Virus record (IMG/VR): IMGVR_UViG_3300030099_002160
Coordinates: 1 to 54,878 of that record
From: a virus
Reading direction: 5' to 3' (one strand)
Length of the DNA stretch: 54,878 nt
This document shows, piece by piece, positions 1 to 6,792 of this stretch. The notes under the pieces were generated by a model. It was not told the DNA's origin, did not search any database, and worked only from the letters and a program-made list of their open reading frames with translations. How positions within the stretch are numbered: position 1 is the first letter of the stretch; each line of letters begins with the position of its first letter. A program made the translations under genes and the position numbers.

Positions 1-10
1 AAATAATATT

Positions 11-352
11 ATGGCTTCGGGTGGTAGGAAAAGAAAATATGTTCAAGCTAGAAACATGTTATGCTATATGATGTATAGCAAATTAGACTATAAGCTTGAA
101 GAAATAGCTGTCAAGATAGGATACAAAAATCATACTTCAGTTATGCACTGCATTCAAATGCACGATGTAGATCTAAAGTTTGACTTATCTTATGCTGACA
201 AATACAAGTACGTGGTGGAAAATCTAAGGATAGATGATCCCCATGATACGGGTGTTGATTACACCAACACTCAAGGAACTCTAAAGTCTTTCCATTATAA
301 AATTCTAGCATTAGAAAGCAGAATGGAAGCTTTGGAGAAATTTATTAATTAA
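11..352 (+). CDS. DnaA domain IV-like DNA-binding protein (possibly 5'-truncated)
   Basis: Residues about 7-50 read like the DNA-binding domain IV of DnaA. A basic stretch (RKRKYVQARNMLCYMM) is followed by a helix-turn-helix (LEEIAVKIGYKNHTSVMHCI), matching the family pattern of R..AR.iamYL, an EIg..fg helix and the HTSV recognition element. In DnaA this domain binds the 9-base DnaA box. The ATPase domain of DnaA is absent. The C-terminus (last 25 residues) looks like a short coiled coil. The frame is open to the left window edge (N-N-I before the ATG), so the true start may lie outside; joined to the right window end it would continue a frame starting at 54598. It is followed by an SSB-like gene and a primase-helicase, which supports a role in replication initiation or its regulation. 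Domain identity is by eye; the function is inferred. Confidence 0.75.
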   Translation: MASGGRKRKYVQARNMLCYMMYSKLDYKLEEIAVKIGYKNHTSVMHCIQMHDVDLKFDLSYADKYKYVVENLRIDDPHDTGVDYTNTQGTLKSFHYKILALESRMEALEKFIN

Positions 353-371
353 CTAACTAATTTTTTTTATT

Positions 372-638
372 ATGAATAATGAAAACATTTACTGCGGAAG
401 CGGTACAGAAAAGGTCTTCGATGAAGGAAGATCGCTAATTAACTTTTCACTTGATCTAGCAAAACTAAAGGATCATGTGTATGAGTATAATGGCAAAAAA
501 TATGTCAACCTAACTATTGGTGCCAACAGAGACGGTGCTAATGAATATGGCAAGACTCACTATGTTAAAATAAATACTTTCAAACCTGAACCTCAGACTG
601 AAAAAAAGGAGACTAAAAAAGAACCTTTACCATTTTAA
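372..638 (+). CDS. Small SSB-like protein with acidic/LPF-type tail
   Basis: An 88-residue protein whose core has alternating beta-type segments (INFSLDLAKL, KYVNLTIGAN, HYVKINTF) and whose last third is charged and disordered, ending in KKEPLPF. A terminal P-F preceded by a flexible charged linker is the hallmark of the tail with which single-stranded DNA-binding proteins recruit replication partners. The N-terminal NIYCGSG is of a type I associate with small proteins of Bacteroidota phages. It lies 19 bases after the DnaA-like gene and upstream of the replication genes. I cannot show an OB fold by eye, so SSB-like is an inference from the tail and the neighbours; a chromatin or recombination accessory protein is an alternative. 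Confidence 0.6.
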   Translation: MNNENIYCGSGTEKVFDEGRSLINFSLDLAKLKDHVYEYNGKKYVNLTIGANRDGANEYGKTHYVKINTFKPEPQTEKKETKKEPLPF

Positions 639-648
639 CATAACAACT

Positions 649-670
649 GGGGGAAATAGGGGTTTCCCCC
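649..670 (+). terminator. G-rich hairpin, terminator or attenuator
   Basis: Perfect 8-bp stem GGGGGAAA / TTTCCCCC with a 6-base loop (TAGGGG), followed by TTTAATAAAA. It starts 10 bases after the SSB-like stop codon and ends 19 bases before the next start. The short T-run suggests partial termination, which would lower expression of the replication genes relative to the two small upstream genes. Confidence 0.6.
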
Positions 671-689
671 TTTAATAAAACATGAAACT

Positions 690-1187
690 ATGTATTTAAA
701 AATATCCGAACACACATCTATTGACAGCAACTCAATCGCAGGTTTTTCTTGTGAAGGTAGAATCCTATACATAATTAGGAAAAGTCATGACAAACCTCTG
801 GATATTATATACGATACTGAACAGGAATGTAGCCGAGTTTTTCAAAACCTAAACACACACTTCAAGTGCAAAGATCTAGTCACACTATTATCAAGCACAG
901 AAACTAAAAGCGACAGAGAAACAAAGCTAGCCATGTTCAGAGCATTTTGGAATCTGTATAACAAAAAAACTGGTATGCAGAAATGTCAGGACAAGTTTCT
1001 TAAGTATGGGGTAGCCACGATGCAGACCATAATAGATGCTGTACCTACATATGTAAAAGAAACTCCTGACCCAAAATTTAGAAAGAATCCACTGACATGG
1101 TTGAATGGAGAATATTGGAAAGATGAAAAAGAAATAGTGGCGGAGAAAAAGAAACAAGAATTTAATGTAAACGATTTATTTAAATGA
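690..1187 (+). CDS. Putative replication protein (phage O-like C-terminal motif)
   Basis: A 165-residue protein. Its second half carries the arrangement often found at the C-terminus of phage replication-initiation or helicase-loader proteins: an F-W-x-L-Y-N-K-K-T-G segment (about residue 85), a helical stretch, then RKNPLTWLNGEYW (about residue 133), and a basic tail ending in FNVNDLFK. The N-terminal 70 residues look like a small beta-rich domain I do not recognise. It overlaps the primase-helicase start by 4 bases (ATGA), consistent with a helicase-loading or origin-recruitment partner. The start at 690 is chosen because an ATG at 682 in another frame stops after five codons. The motif is seen directly; the loader role is inferred. 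Confidence 0.6.
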   Translation: MYLKISEHTSIDSNSIAGFSCEGRILYIIRKSHDKPLDIIYDTEQECSRVFQNLNTHFKCKDLVTLLSSTETKSDRETKLAMFRAFWNLYNKKTGMQKCQDKFLKYGVATMQTIIDAVPTYVKETPDPKFRKNPLTWLNGEYWKDEKEIVAEKKKQEFNVNDLFK

Positions 1188-2932
1188 GCCTAAATAATGA
1201 TAGAATACGAATTAATAAAACACAAGGGGAGGTAAGACATATATGTCATAATTGTTCTGGGGATCGCAAGAAACCCAACGAGAAATGTCTAGCAATAAAC
1301 GCAGAGACTGGAGCATATTTGTGTCACCACTGCGGAGATAGTGGAATTATTAATCAGTACAAAACATACGAAAAGAAAAAAGATATAGAATATTCTAGAC
1401 CCGTAATGACTAACTCCACTGGATTATCAGATGATATGTTAGAATGGTTTAAGTCTAGAGGTATATCTCAAAAGATATTAATAAAAAATAAAATAACACA
1501 GAAAAAGGAATATATGCCACAAGCTTCCGAAAATAGAAATGTTATATGCTTCAACTATTTTAGAGATGGAGAGCTTGTAAATGTGAAATACAGAGACGCA
1601 GAAAAAAACTTTAAGCAACACAAAGATGCTGAAAAGATATTCTACGGTCTTGATGACATACAAGATCACAAAGAGGTATATATAGTAGAGGGTGAGATGG
1701 ACAAGCTTTCCCTCAATGAAATAGGTATAGAGAACTGTTTGTCGGTTCCTGACGGTGCACCAAATCCTGGAACTAAAAACTATGACAATAAGTTCTCTTA
1801 CCTAGACAACTGCTGGGAATATTTTAAGGACATAGAAAAAGTATACATATGTTCCGACAACGATGTAAACGGAAGAGTTCTGTTAGAAGAACTTAGTAGA
1901 AGGATAGGTAGAGAGAGATGTTACGTTGTAAAGTTCCCAGACGAGATCAAAGATGCTAACCAAATGCTTGTAGATCAAGGTGTGTTAGCTCTTGAAAAAG
2001 TATTGAAAGATGCTGAACCATATCCAGTAGACGGTATATTTACTGTTAGATCTGAGCAAGACTACATGATAGATGTATTCAATAACGGTAAGAAGAAAGG
2101 ACTAACTACAGGATATCAAATTTTAGACAATCACTATACCCTCAGAACTTCAGAGTTAGATGTGTGGACAGGGATCCCAGGCTCAGGTAAAACAATGATG
2201 GCTATGCAGATAATGTTAAATGCCTCTGTTTTATACGGATGGAAGTGGGGAATATTTTCTCCAGAAAACTATCCTGTGGGAGACCTGTTCGACACTCTAG
2301 CTGAAATGTATATTGGTAACACATCTGATGTAGATGTGCAAGATAGGATGAGCATATACGAATATGAAAAAGCTATAGAGTTTTTGAATGATCATTTTTT
2401 TGCTATATATCCTGAAGACGATTTTAGTCTAGACAATATACTATCTAAGTTTAAACATTTAGTTTTGAGACATGGTATAAAAGGCTGTCTGTTAGATCCG
2501 TTCAATCAGCTGGATCATAAGTTTCAGGGTAAAGATGAAACAACTTACATAGGTGAATGCTTGACTCAGATACGTAGGTTTGAACAGGTTAATGATCTAA
2601 AGTTTATAATTATAGCACACCCCAGGAAAATGGATAGAGATGACTCTGGTGGATATAAAAAGCCTACAGCTTACGATATTAGCGGTAGTCAAAACTGGTT
2701 CAACAAAGCTGACAATGTTATATGTATACACAGAGATGACTCCATGGATATAAACAATACATCAGTGGCTTTCAGTGTCCAAAAGGTTAAGTTTCAAAAG
2801 CTAGTAGGTGTGCCAGGAGAAGAGTCATTAAAATATGACAGAAGATCTGGTAGGTATTTAGATTATCAAATGAGCTGTCCGTTGGATAGTGTTAGTCAAA
2901 CCCACAGCTTGTGGATCAAAAATACGTACTGA
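1184..2932 (+). CDS. Bifunctional DNA primase-helicase (T7 gp4/Twinkle-like)
   Basis: A 582-residue protein with the full order of a primase-helicase. The N-terminal zinc-binding module has HICHNC, a cysteine in KCLAIN, and LCHHCGDSG (residues about 20-50). The TOPRIM primase core follows, with EVYIVEGEMDK (about 164) carrying the catalytic glutamate and VYICSDNDVNGR (about 219) carrying the D-x-D metal site. The C-terminal RecA/DnaB-type helicase has the Walker A motif GIPGSGKT (about 329-336), a Walker B-like strand GCLLDPFNQLDH (about 430) and FIIIAHPRK (about 480). It would synthesise primers and unwind the fork as a ring. No DNA polymerase gene is present in the window, so the host polymerase is the likely partner. 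The start overlaps the upstream gene by 4 bases. Confidence 0.95.
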   Translation: MSLNNDRIRINKTQGEVRHICHNCSGDRKKPNEKCLAINAETGAYLCHHCGDSGIINQYKTYEKKKDIEYSRPVMTNSTGLSDDMLEWFKSRGISQKILIKNKITQKKEYMPQASENRNVICFNYFRDGELVNVKYRDAEKNFKQHKDAEKIFYGLDDIQDHKEVYIVEGEMDKLSLNEIGIENCLSVPDGAPNPGTKNYDNKFSYLDNCWEYFKDIEKVYICSDNDVNGRVLLEELSRRIGRERCYVVKFPDEIKDANQMLVDQGVLALEKVLKDAEPYPVDGIFTVRSEQDYMIDVFNNGKKKGLTTGYQILDNHYTLRTSELDVWTGIPGSGKTMMAMQIMLNASVLYGWKWGIFSPENYPVGDLFDTLAEMYIGNTSDVDVQDRMSIYEYEKAIEFLNDHFFAIYPEDDFSLDNILSKFKHLVLRHGIKGCLLDPFNQLDHKFQGKDETTYIGECLTQIRRFEQVNDLKFIIIAHPRKMDRDDSGGYKKPTAYDISGSQNWFNKADNVICIHRDDSMDINNTSVAFSVQKVKFQKLVGVPGEESLKYDRRSGRYLDYQMSCPLDSVSQTHSLWIKNTY

Positions 2933-3204
2933 TGAGAAAGACAATATACTTACTAACACTTAATTGTTATTACCAAAATGTAAATGTGAATAGATTGGGA
3001 AAAAAAATGGTTAGTAAGAATAAAAATAATATAGTGATAGAGAAATGTTTTACAGAGAATAACATAAAGAATCTTATGAACTGTAAGAGATCTATGGATA
3101 AGATAAGGTTTGAAATATCTAAGAAAACAAAAAAGGAAGTTGAAGTAACTATAGAAGAGATAGTTAGCTCTATAGACCTAGGTCTGAGTAATGATATATA
3201 TTAA
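2932..3204 (+). CDS. Hypothetical protein
   Basis: The gene starts at an ATG sharing its A with the primase-helicase stop (TGATG), a classic translational-coupling junction. An in-frame upstream start at 2911 would lie inside the helicase gene, and an internal ATG at 3007 would give a 65-residue form. The product is basic (many K and N) with a predicted helical C-terminal half (IEEIVSSIDLGLSNDIY). I do not recognise a family. The first 25 residues (MRKTIYLLTLNCYYQ) are less convincing than the rest, so the internal start remains possible. Confidence 0.55.
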   Translation: MRKTIYLLTLNCYYQNVNVNRLGKKMVSKNKNNIVIEKCFTENNIKNLMNCKRSMDKIRFEISKKTKKEVEVTIEEIVSSIDLGLSNDIY

Positions 3205-3219
3205 CTAAAATTAATTATT

Positions 3220-3633
3220 ATGGATAGAATATTTTTTATTGTGGTTATGCTGACGTTACAGCTATCCGCACAGATTCAAAACGGTTTGTATTACTCAAAG
3301 GATATATACACATCAGATGTTAATAACTACGAGACTTACAATACAGAAAAGATTGACGCAAAGCAATACATAAGAATAACAGATAATGGTATAAGAATAT
3401 ACAGTAGAGGTGGCATAGGTGTTTACCATGCCTGGATAAATATAGGTATGTTTGATAAGCATTATACCTACGTTCTTAGCAACGGATCTAAAGTATGTTA
3501 TGGACCAGAGATCAAGGGTATATATTACTTCTACGATAACGAATATGATCCTATTGAATATAAAAAAGTTATTGAGTTCAGGAATCTAAAGAAAGTTAAA
3601 AGATCTAATAACTACCTTATGAATATAAGATGA
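3220..3633 (+). CDS. Hypothetical exported protein
   Basis: A 137-residue protein with an N-terminal signal peptide: MDR, then a hydrophobic core FFIVVMLTLQL, then a SAQ|IQ-type signal peptidase I site near residue 18, a pattern common in Bacteroidota secreted proteins. The mature part is rich in Tyr, Asn and Ile (NNYETYNTEK, YIRITDNGIRIYSRGGIG) and looks like a small beta-sandwich. It overlaps the endonuclease gene by 4 bases (ATGA). Its position among replication genes suggests early expression, so an envelope-directed role such as superinfection exclusion is conceivable, but no function can be read from the sequence. Confidence 0.65.
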   Translation: MDRIFFIVVMLTLQLSAQIQNGLYYSKDIYTSDVNNYETYNTEKIDAKQYIRITDNGIRIYSRGGIGVYHAWINIGMFDKHYTYVLSNGSKVCYGPEIKGIYYFYDNEYDPIEYKKVIEFRNLKKVKRSNNYLMNIR

Positions 3634-4226
3634 AAAAAAAATATAACAAAAAGATAAGGAATGCCACAGCCACTACCTTCAACGGAATTAAATTTAAATC
3701 AAAGCTAGAGAAGTTCACTTACCAGTGTCTAAAAGTGGCTGGCATACCCTTTAACTACGAGAAAGATAGGTTTATACTGATAGATAAGTTTACCTACAAA
3801 GGAGAATCTATAGAGAAGAAAAAGAGTAAAGGCAAGAATGTATTTGTCAAAGCCTCCAAGAATATATCTCAAGCTACATACCTGCCTGACTTTACCAATC
3901 TTGATCAAGGTTGGATCATAGAATGTAAGGGTCTTAGAACAGAGGCGTTCAATCTCAGATGGAAATTATTTAAAAGTAGTCTTGCAAAACAGAAAAAAAA
4001 TTACGATCTTTACATGCCTGGCACTCAAAAACAAATAATGGAAGTTATTAATTCTATAAAAGAAAAAACAATGATTTCAAATGAGGACAAGGAGAAACTA
4101 AACAAAAAGATAAGAAGAGATTCTCAGTTGGAGGCAGAACAAAACGGAATGGATCTTAGATCTAAACCGTATAAGAATAAAAAAAAATACACAAGAAAAA
4201 ACAAACATGCTAAAGACAGTTTTTAA
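3630..4226 (+). CDS. PD-(D/E)XK endonuclease (DUF1064/T7 endonuclease I-like)
   Basis: A 198-residue basic protein. It has the metal-nuclease signature in order: an early glutamate in FKSKLEKFTYQCL (about residue 28), PDF in ATYLPDFTNL (about 90) and IIECKG (about 98-103), followed by a conserved-type K/R helix (LRWKLFKSSLAK). This matches the DUF1064 / T7 endonuclease I style of PD-(D/E)XK enzyme, which cuts branched or recombination intermediates or degrades host DNA. The C-terminal 50 residues are a lysine-rich tail likely to bind DNA. It sits at the end of the replication block, overlapping the upstream gene by 4 and the holin-like gene by 20 bases. Fold assignment is by motif only. Confidence 0.8.
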   Translation: MKKKYNKKIRNATATTFNGIKFKSKLEKFTYQCLKVAGIPFNYEKDRFILIDKFTYKGESIEKKKSKGKNVFVKASKNISQATYLPDFTNLDQGWIIECKGLRTEAFNLRWKLFKSSLAKQKKNYDLYMPGTQKQIMEVINSIKEKTMISNEDKEKLNKKIRRDSQLEAEQNGMDLRSKPYKNKKKYTRKNKHAKDSF

Positions 4227-4617
4227 ATCATTACTTGGTGACGCTTCAAAGATCATAGACGATGTGGTTACGACCAAAGAAGAAAAGATGTCACTTAAGT
4301 TACAAATGAAAGAGATGATTGAGAATGCGAAAGCAAATGCTCAAGAACAAGTAACAAGAAGATGGGAGGCTGACTCTAAAGCTGGATGGTTGCCAGCTAA
4401 TATAAGACCTATGATACTAGCTTTTTTAACGATCATGCTGGTGGTTATGTCATTCTTTGACGGTAACGTAGGAGACTTTAAAATGAATCCAATGTACGGT
4501 CCAATATATACTCAGCTCCTACTTGTCGTATACTCAGCGTATTTCGCTGGTAGATCAATCGAGAAAATAAAAAATAATAACAATAAAAATAAATTAAATG
4601 GAAACGAAAAAAATTGA
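4207..4617 (+). CDS. Holin-like membrane protein (3-TM holin type)
   Basis: A 136-residue protein with an amphipathic helical N-terminus (KEEKMSLKLQMKEMIENAKA) and then RRWEADSKAGWLPANIRPM, typical of 3-TM holins, where a W-x-x-x-D-x-x-x-x-W-L-x-x-x-x-RP segment precedes the membrane region. Hydrophobic segments follow (ILAFLTIMLVVMSFF and IYTQLLLVVYSAYFAGRSIEK), then a charged Lys/Asn tail. Holins permeabilise the inner membrane to time lysis. It is co-transcribed rightward with the replication genes, whereas the candidate endolysin lies on the opposite strand 0.4 kb away. Confidence 0.75.
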   Translation: MLKTVFKSLLGDASKIIDDVVTTKEEKMSLKLQMKEMIENAKANAQEQVTRRWEADSKAGWLPANIRPMILAFLTIMLVVMSFFDGNVGDFKMNPMYGPIYTQLLLVVYSAYFAGRSIEKIKNNNNKNKLNGNEKN

Positions 4618-4873
4618 CGAAAAAGATCTTCAACAAATAAAAACTTTAAATGAAGAGAAAAACCGAATGGTAGTAGACTTTGGTAGATTAAAAACAGATA
4701 TCATAATGGTAGAAGCTAAATTAAAAGAGCTTGTTAAAATGGAAGAGGATATGGTAGCTGAGTTTAAAGGTAACGAAACTAAAGCCAGTAAACTTATATC
4801 TAAACTAAACAAAAAATATGGTGGTGGTCAAATAGATATTGACAAAGGCACGTTTACTCCATCCCCTAAATAA
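4598..4873 (+). CDS. Small coiled-coil protein
   Basis: A 91-residue protein, mostly one long heptad-rich helix from residue 5 to about 70 (EKNRMVVDFGRLKTDI, EAKLKELVKMEEDMVAEF), ending in a flexible KYGGGQIDIDKGTFTPSPK tail. It overlaps the holin-like gene by 20 bases and is the last gene of the rightward operon. No catalytic residues are visible. The position beside a holin makes a lysis-accessory role possible, but a structural or chaperone role is equally compatible. Confidence 0.6.
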   Translation: METKKIDEKDLQQIKTLNEEKNRMVVDFGRLKTDIIMVEAKLKELVKMEEDMVAEFKGNETKASKLISKLNKKYGGGQIDIDKGTFTPSPK

Positions 4874-4880
4874 TGATAAA

Positions 4881-4897
4881 CCCACCGCATGGGTGGG
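4881..4897. terminator. Bidirectional hairpin between convergent operons
   Basis: Stem CCCACC / GGTGGG with loop GCATG, 7 bases after the last rightward stop and about 100 bases after the last leftward stop. On the minus strand it is followed by a T-rich stretch (TTTATCATTATTT), so it is the better intrinsic terminator for the leftward late operon. The plus side lacks a good T-run. Confidence 0.6.
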
Positions 4898-4999
4898 CTT
4901 ACCGAAACCAAAAAACTTAAATTATGAACTATGAAAGTTCACATGATTTACTAATATACAAAAATATATTTAAATCCTAAAAAATTATACTGTAATTTA

Positions 5000-5470
5000 T
5001 TAACAACTATGATCGTAATAACTTATGGTAACATCCTCTCCATTCTTTATAGCCTGTGCTATCTTGGGATATATACGCATGTAGGCTCTTGTTGATGATC
5101 CTACAAAACCGTTCTTCTTGATTTGATTGTTCTCCTGTGAGTCCCCAACAAGTAAACACCCAGCGGTGTCTTCATCAGTATTACCACAGTGAATAAGAAT
5201 ATACTCAAAACCAGGGACATCAAGAACATGAAGCATGCCGATATGAATATCAGCGAAACGACCAGAATATTTTTTATGGTATCCACCAACCGTTCTGAGA
5301 CCCAACTTGTAAGTCCCTTCAGGTATTCTTGTCTCGCCATATACTTTTGAATCTCTTTGTTCATCTTCTAAAGTGTAGCACAAAAAGTTTCTCTTACCGT
5401 CTTCTACAGAAAACAAAAGACCATTAGTAGAATCAGGCTCACTAGAGAACCTTATTACCTCAAGTTTCAT
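5000..5470 (-). CDS. DUF5675-like protein, candidate lysis enzyme
   Basis: A 156-residue protein resembling the DUF5675 family found in phages and Bacteroidota. It has an N-terminal LEVIRFSS strand, LCYTLEDEQR, RIPEGTYKLGLR (about residues 48-60), and an H-x-G...G-C block, LIHCGNTDEDTAGCLLVG (about 93-110). His-x-Gly followed about eight residues later by Gly-Cys recalls the active site of L,D-transpeptidase (YkuD) folds, so cell-wall cleavage or binding is plausible. It is the last gene of the leftward late operon, adjacent to the capsid-like small protein and facing the holin-like gene. No other endolysin is visible in the window. The enzymatic role is inferred; the family similarity is from memory. 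Confidence 0.65.
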   Translation of the reverse strand: MKLEVIRFSSEPDSTNGLLFSVEDGKRNFLCYTLEDEQRDSKVYGETRIPEGTYKLGLRTVGGYHKKYSGRFADIHIGMLHVLDVPGFEYILIHCGNTDEDTAGCLLVGDSQENNQIKKNGFVGSSTRAYMRIYPKIAQAIKNGEDVTISYYDHSC

Positions 5471-5884
5471 TTACGCAGATATGAATAACATGTACTCTAC
5501 AGTCAAGCTTGTTGCTACGCTTGGTGTATACACAATGTCATTATTGTCATCGTGAGCACTCCAAGGCATAAACATCCAATCTCCAGCGTATAATCTACCT
5601 ATTTCTTCTCCATTTATTTTAATAGTAACAAACTCTGATCTAGTTGTAGAACAGTTTTTAATATATAGTTTGTGAGCTTTGTTAGCACCGTAAGTTGTAG
5701 CTGGAGTCGCATCAAACAAGTTAACATCAGCAGTTGCTGTAGTTGTCTTTCTAGACAATCCCTCTAACTGAGTAATACCTGTAGTTGTGCCAGCATCAAA
5801 CAAAGTAGCTGTAGCTGTTAAGCTAAGAGCATCTGATGTTAAATCACTAGAAGATAGTGTAATTTGTGCAGTTGTTGTTGCCAT
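5471..5884 (-). CDS. Hypothetical virion-associated protein
   Basis: A 137-residue protein rich in Thr, Ser and Ala with alternating beta-type strands throughout (SSDLTSDALSLTATATLF; KLYIKNCSTTRSEFVTIKIN; WMFMPWSAHDDNNDIVY). Low Lys, a Met-Ala-Thr start and this composition are typical of small head-decoration or tail-surface proteins of marine phages. It is preceded by a good Bacteroidota promoter (5916-5947), so it and the lysis candidate may be expressed separately from the rest of the late operon. No specific family is recognised. Confidence 0.6.
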   Translation of the reverse strand: MATTTAQITLSSSDLTSDALSLTATATLFDAGTTTGITQLEGLSRKTTTATADVNLFDATPATTYGANKAHKLYIKNCSTTRSEFVTIKINGEEIGRLYAGDWMFMPWSAHDDNNDIVYTPSVATSLTVEYMLFISA

Positions 5885-5915
5885 TTATTTTTTATTTATT
5901 GTTAATAATTTTTAT

Positions 5916-5947
5916 CAAATATAATCATTTTATATCTCAAAACCAAA
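5916..5947 (-). promoter_or_regulatory. Bacteroidota-type promoter for the 5471-5884 gene
   Basis: Minus strand: -33 TTTG at 5944-5947, a 20-base spacer, and -7 TATATTTG at 5916-5923, matching the TTTG / TAnnTTTG consensus of the primary sigma factor of Bacteroidota. The -7 element lies 31 bases upstream of the ATG. The promoter overlaps the 3' end of the small gene 5930-6103. Confidence 0.65.
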
Positions 5948-6103
5948 GTTGAATATCATAAATCTAAATTTTGAGCAATTAGTTTTTTCGCATATATAGC
6001 AAGGACAATATTTTATTTCTAATAAAGTTATAGTTCCAAGTCTTAGCGATATACCATACTTTTCTTTTTTATTTCCTGCGTTCCAAGAATTAATCCAATT
6101 CAT
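5930..6103 (-). CDS. 57-residue cysteine-cluster protein
   Basis: A short reading frame opening with MNWINSWNAGNKKEKYG and containing a C-x-C-x2-C-x4-C cluster (KYCPCYICEKTNC, residues 31-43), suggestive of a small metal-binding knuckle. It ends MIFNFGFEI. It fills the otherwise empty 230-base gap between two late genes on the same strand and begins 11 bases downstream of the thioredoxin-like gene, with an A-rich leader like its neighbours. The ordered amino-acid pattern and perfect fit in the gap argue that it is real. No function is known to me. Confidence 0.6.
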   Translation of the reverse strand: MNWINSWNAGNKKEKYGISLRLGTITLLEIKYCPCYICEKTNCSKFRFMIFNFGFEI

Positions 6104-6114
6104 ATTTTTTATTT

Positions 6115-6507
6115 TTAATTAAACTTTGCTAGCATTATTTGATCAATGCTTTTCTGTATTTTCTTTTTATCTGCCTCCAGCTGAAACATTATGTTAGCTG
6201 AAAACCTTTCTTTTTCTTTGCCACTTTCAAATATGATGATCGTAGGCACACTTAGCACATCATAGTCGTTCTGCAAGCTAGTGCAGTGCATTATATCTAC
6301 TCTGTAAACAGTAGCGTCTTTTAAAGATCCTAACTCGCTAAACTCATTACTTTTGTTCCAGTCAGCCCAGAACTCTACAGCTACTATATCTTTGGCTATT
6401 TTTTCATTAAAATTATTTACGTTCAAAAAGTCTTGAGACTTTGATTTACCTGCTAATATTAAAAAAAATATAAATAATAATAATAATTTTAAATCTATAT
6501 ATTTCAT
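6115..6507 (-). CDS. Exported thioredoxin-fold protein lacking the CXXC site
   Basis: A 130-residue protein. A signal peptide or anchor (LLLLFIFFLILAG, residues 8-20) is followed by a thioredoxin-like domain: VAVEFWADWNKSNEF, a central YRVDIMHC strand, the cis-Pro strand SVPTIIIFESGKE (about residue 86), and a C-terminal helix. In canonical thioredoxins the first block is FWAxWCxxC; here the cysteines are replaced (WNKSNE), so it cannot be a standard disulfide reductase. It lies 1 base after the neighbouring membrane-protein gene. A binding or chaperone role in the periplasm is possible. Confidence 0.75.
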   Translation of the reverse strand: MKYIDLKLLLLFIFFLILAGKSKSQDFLNVNNFNEKIAKDIVAVEFWADWNKSNEFSELGSLKDATVYRVDIMHCTSLQNDYDVLSVPTIIIFESGKEKERFSANIMFQLEADKKKIQKSIDQIMLAKFN

Positions 6508-6508
6508 G

Positions 6509-6790
6509 CTACTCTAATTTATCTATCTTATCTCTAAGATACTTAATATCTTCTTTTATTTCAGTAACATCCTCCTGGGTCGTAAGTATAGTTTGACGGA
6601 TCATACGATCCTTCATATCAAACTCCATCTTAGTAACCTCTGGCTTTGGTGGTTCTGGAAGCTCTTTAGCTTCCTGTATGTCAGCCTGTAGGGTAAACCA
6701 CATTCCTACGAATGCAAATATTAAAACTGATATACCTCCTAAGGTTTTTAGACTCACTTCAAATTTAGAGTCCTCCGATAATTCTTTCAT
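6509..6790 (-). CDS. Small single-TM coiled-coil protein
   Basis: A 93-residue protein with a charged N-terminus, one membrane segment (GGISVLIFAFVGMWFTL, residues about 18-34), a Pro-rich hinge (LPEPPKPEV) and a C-terminal amphipathic coiled coil (QEDVTEIKEDIKYLRDKIDKLE region). This resembles inner-membrane spanin or holin/antiholin-type small proteins carried by Bacteroidota phages. It lies between the thioredoxin-like protein and the basic-protein cluster. The topology (N-in, C-out) is a guess; no partner outer-membrane spanin is evident. Confidence 0.65.
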   Translation of the reverse strand: MKELSEDSKFEVSLKTLGGISVLIFAFVGMWFTLQADIQEAKELPEPPKPEVTKMEFDMKDRMIRQTILTTQEDVTEIKEDIKYLRDKIDKLE

Positions 6791-6792
6791 AA

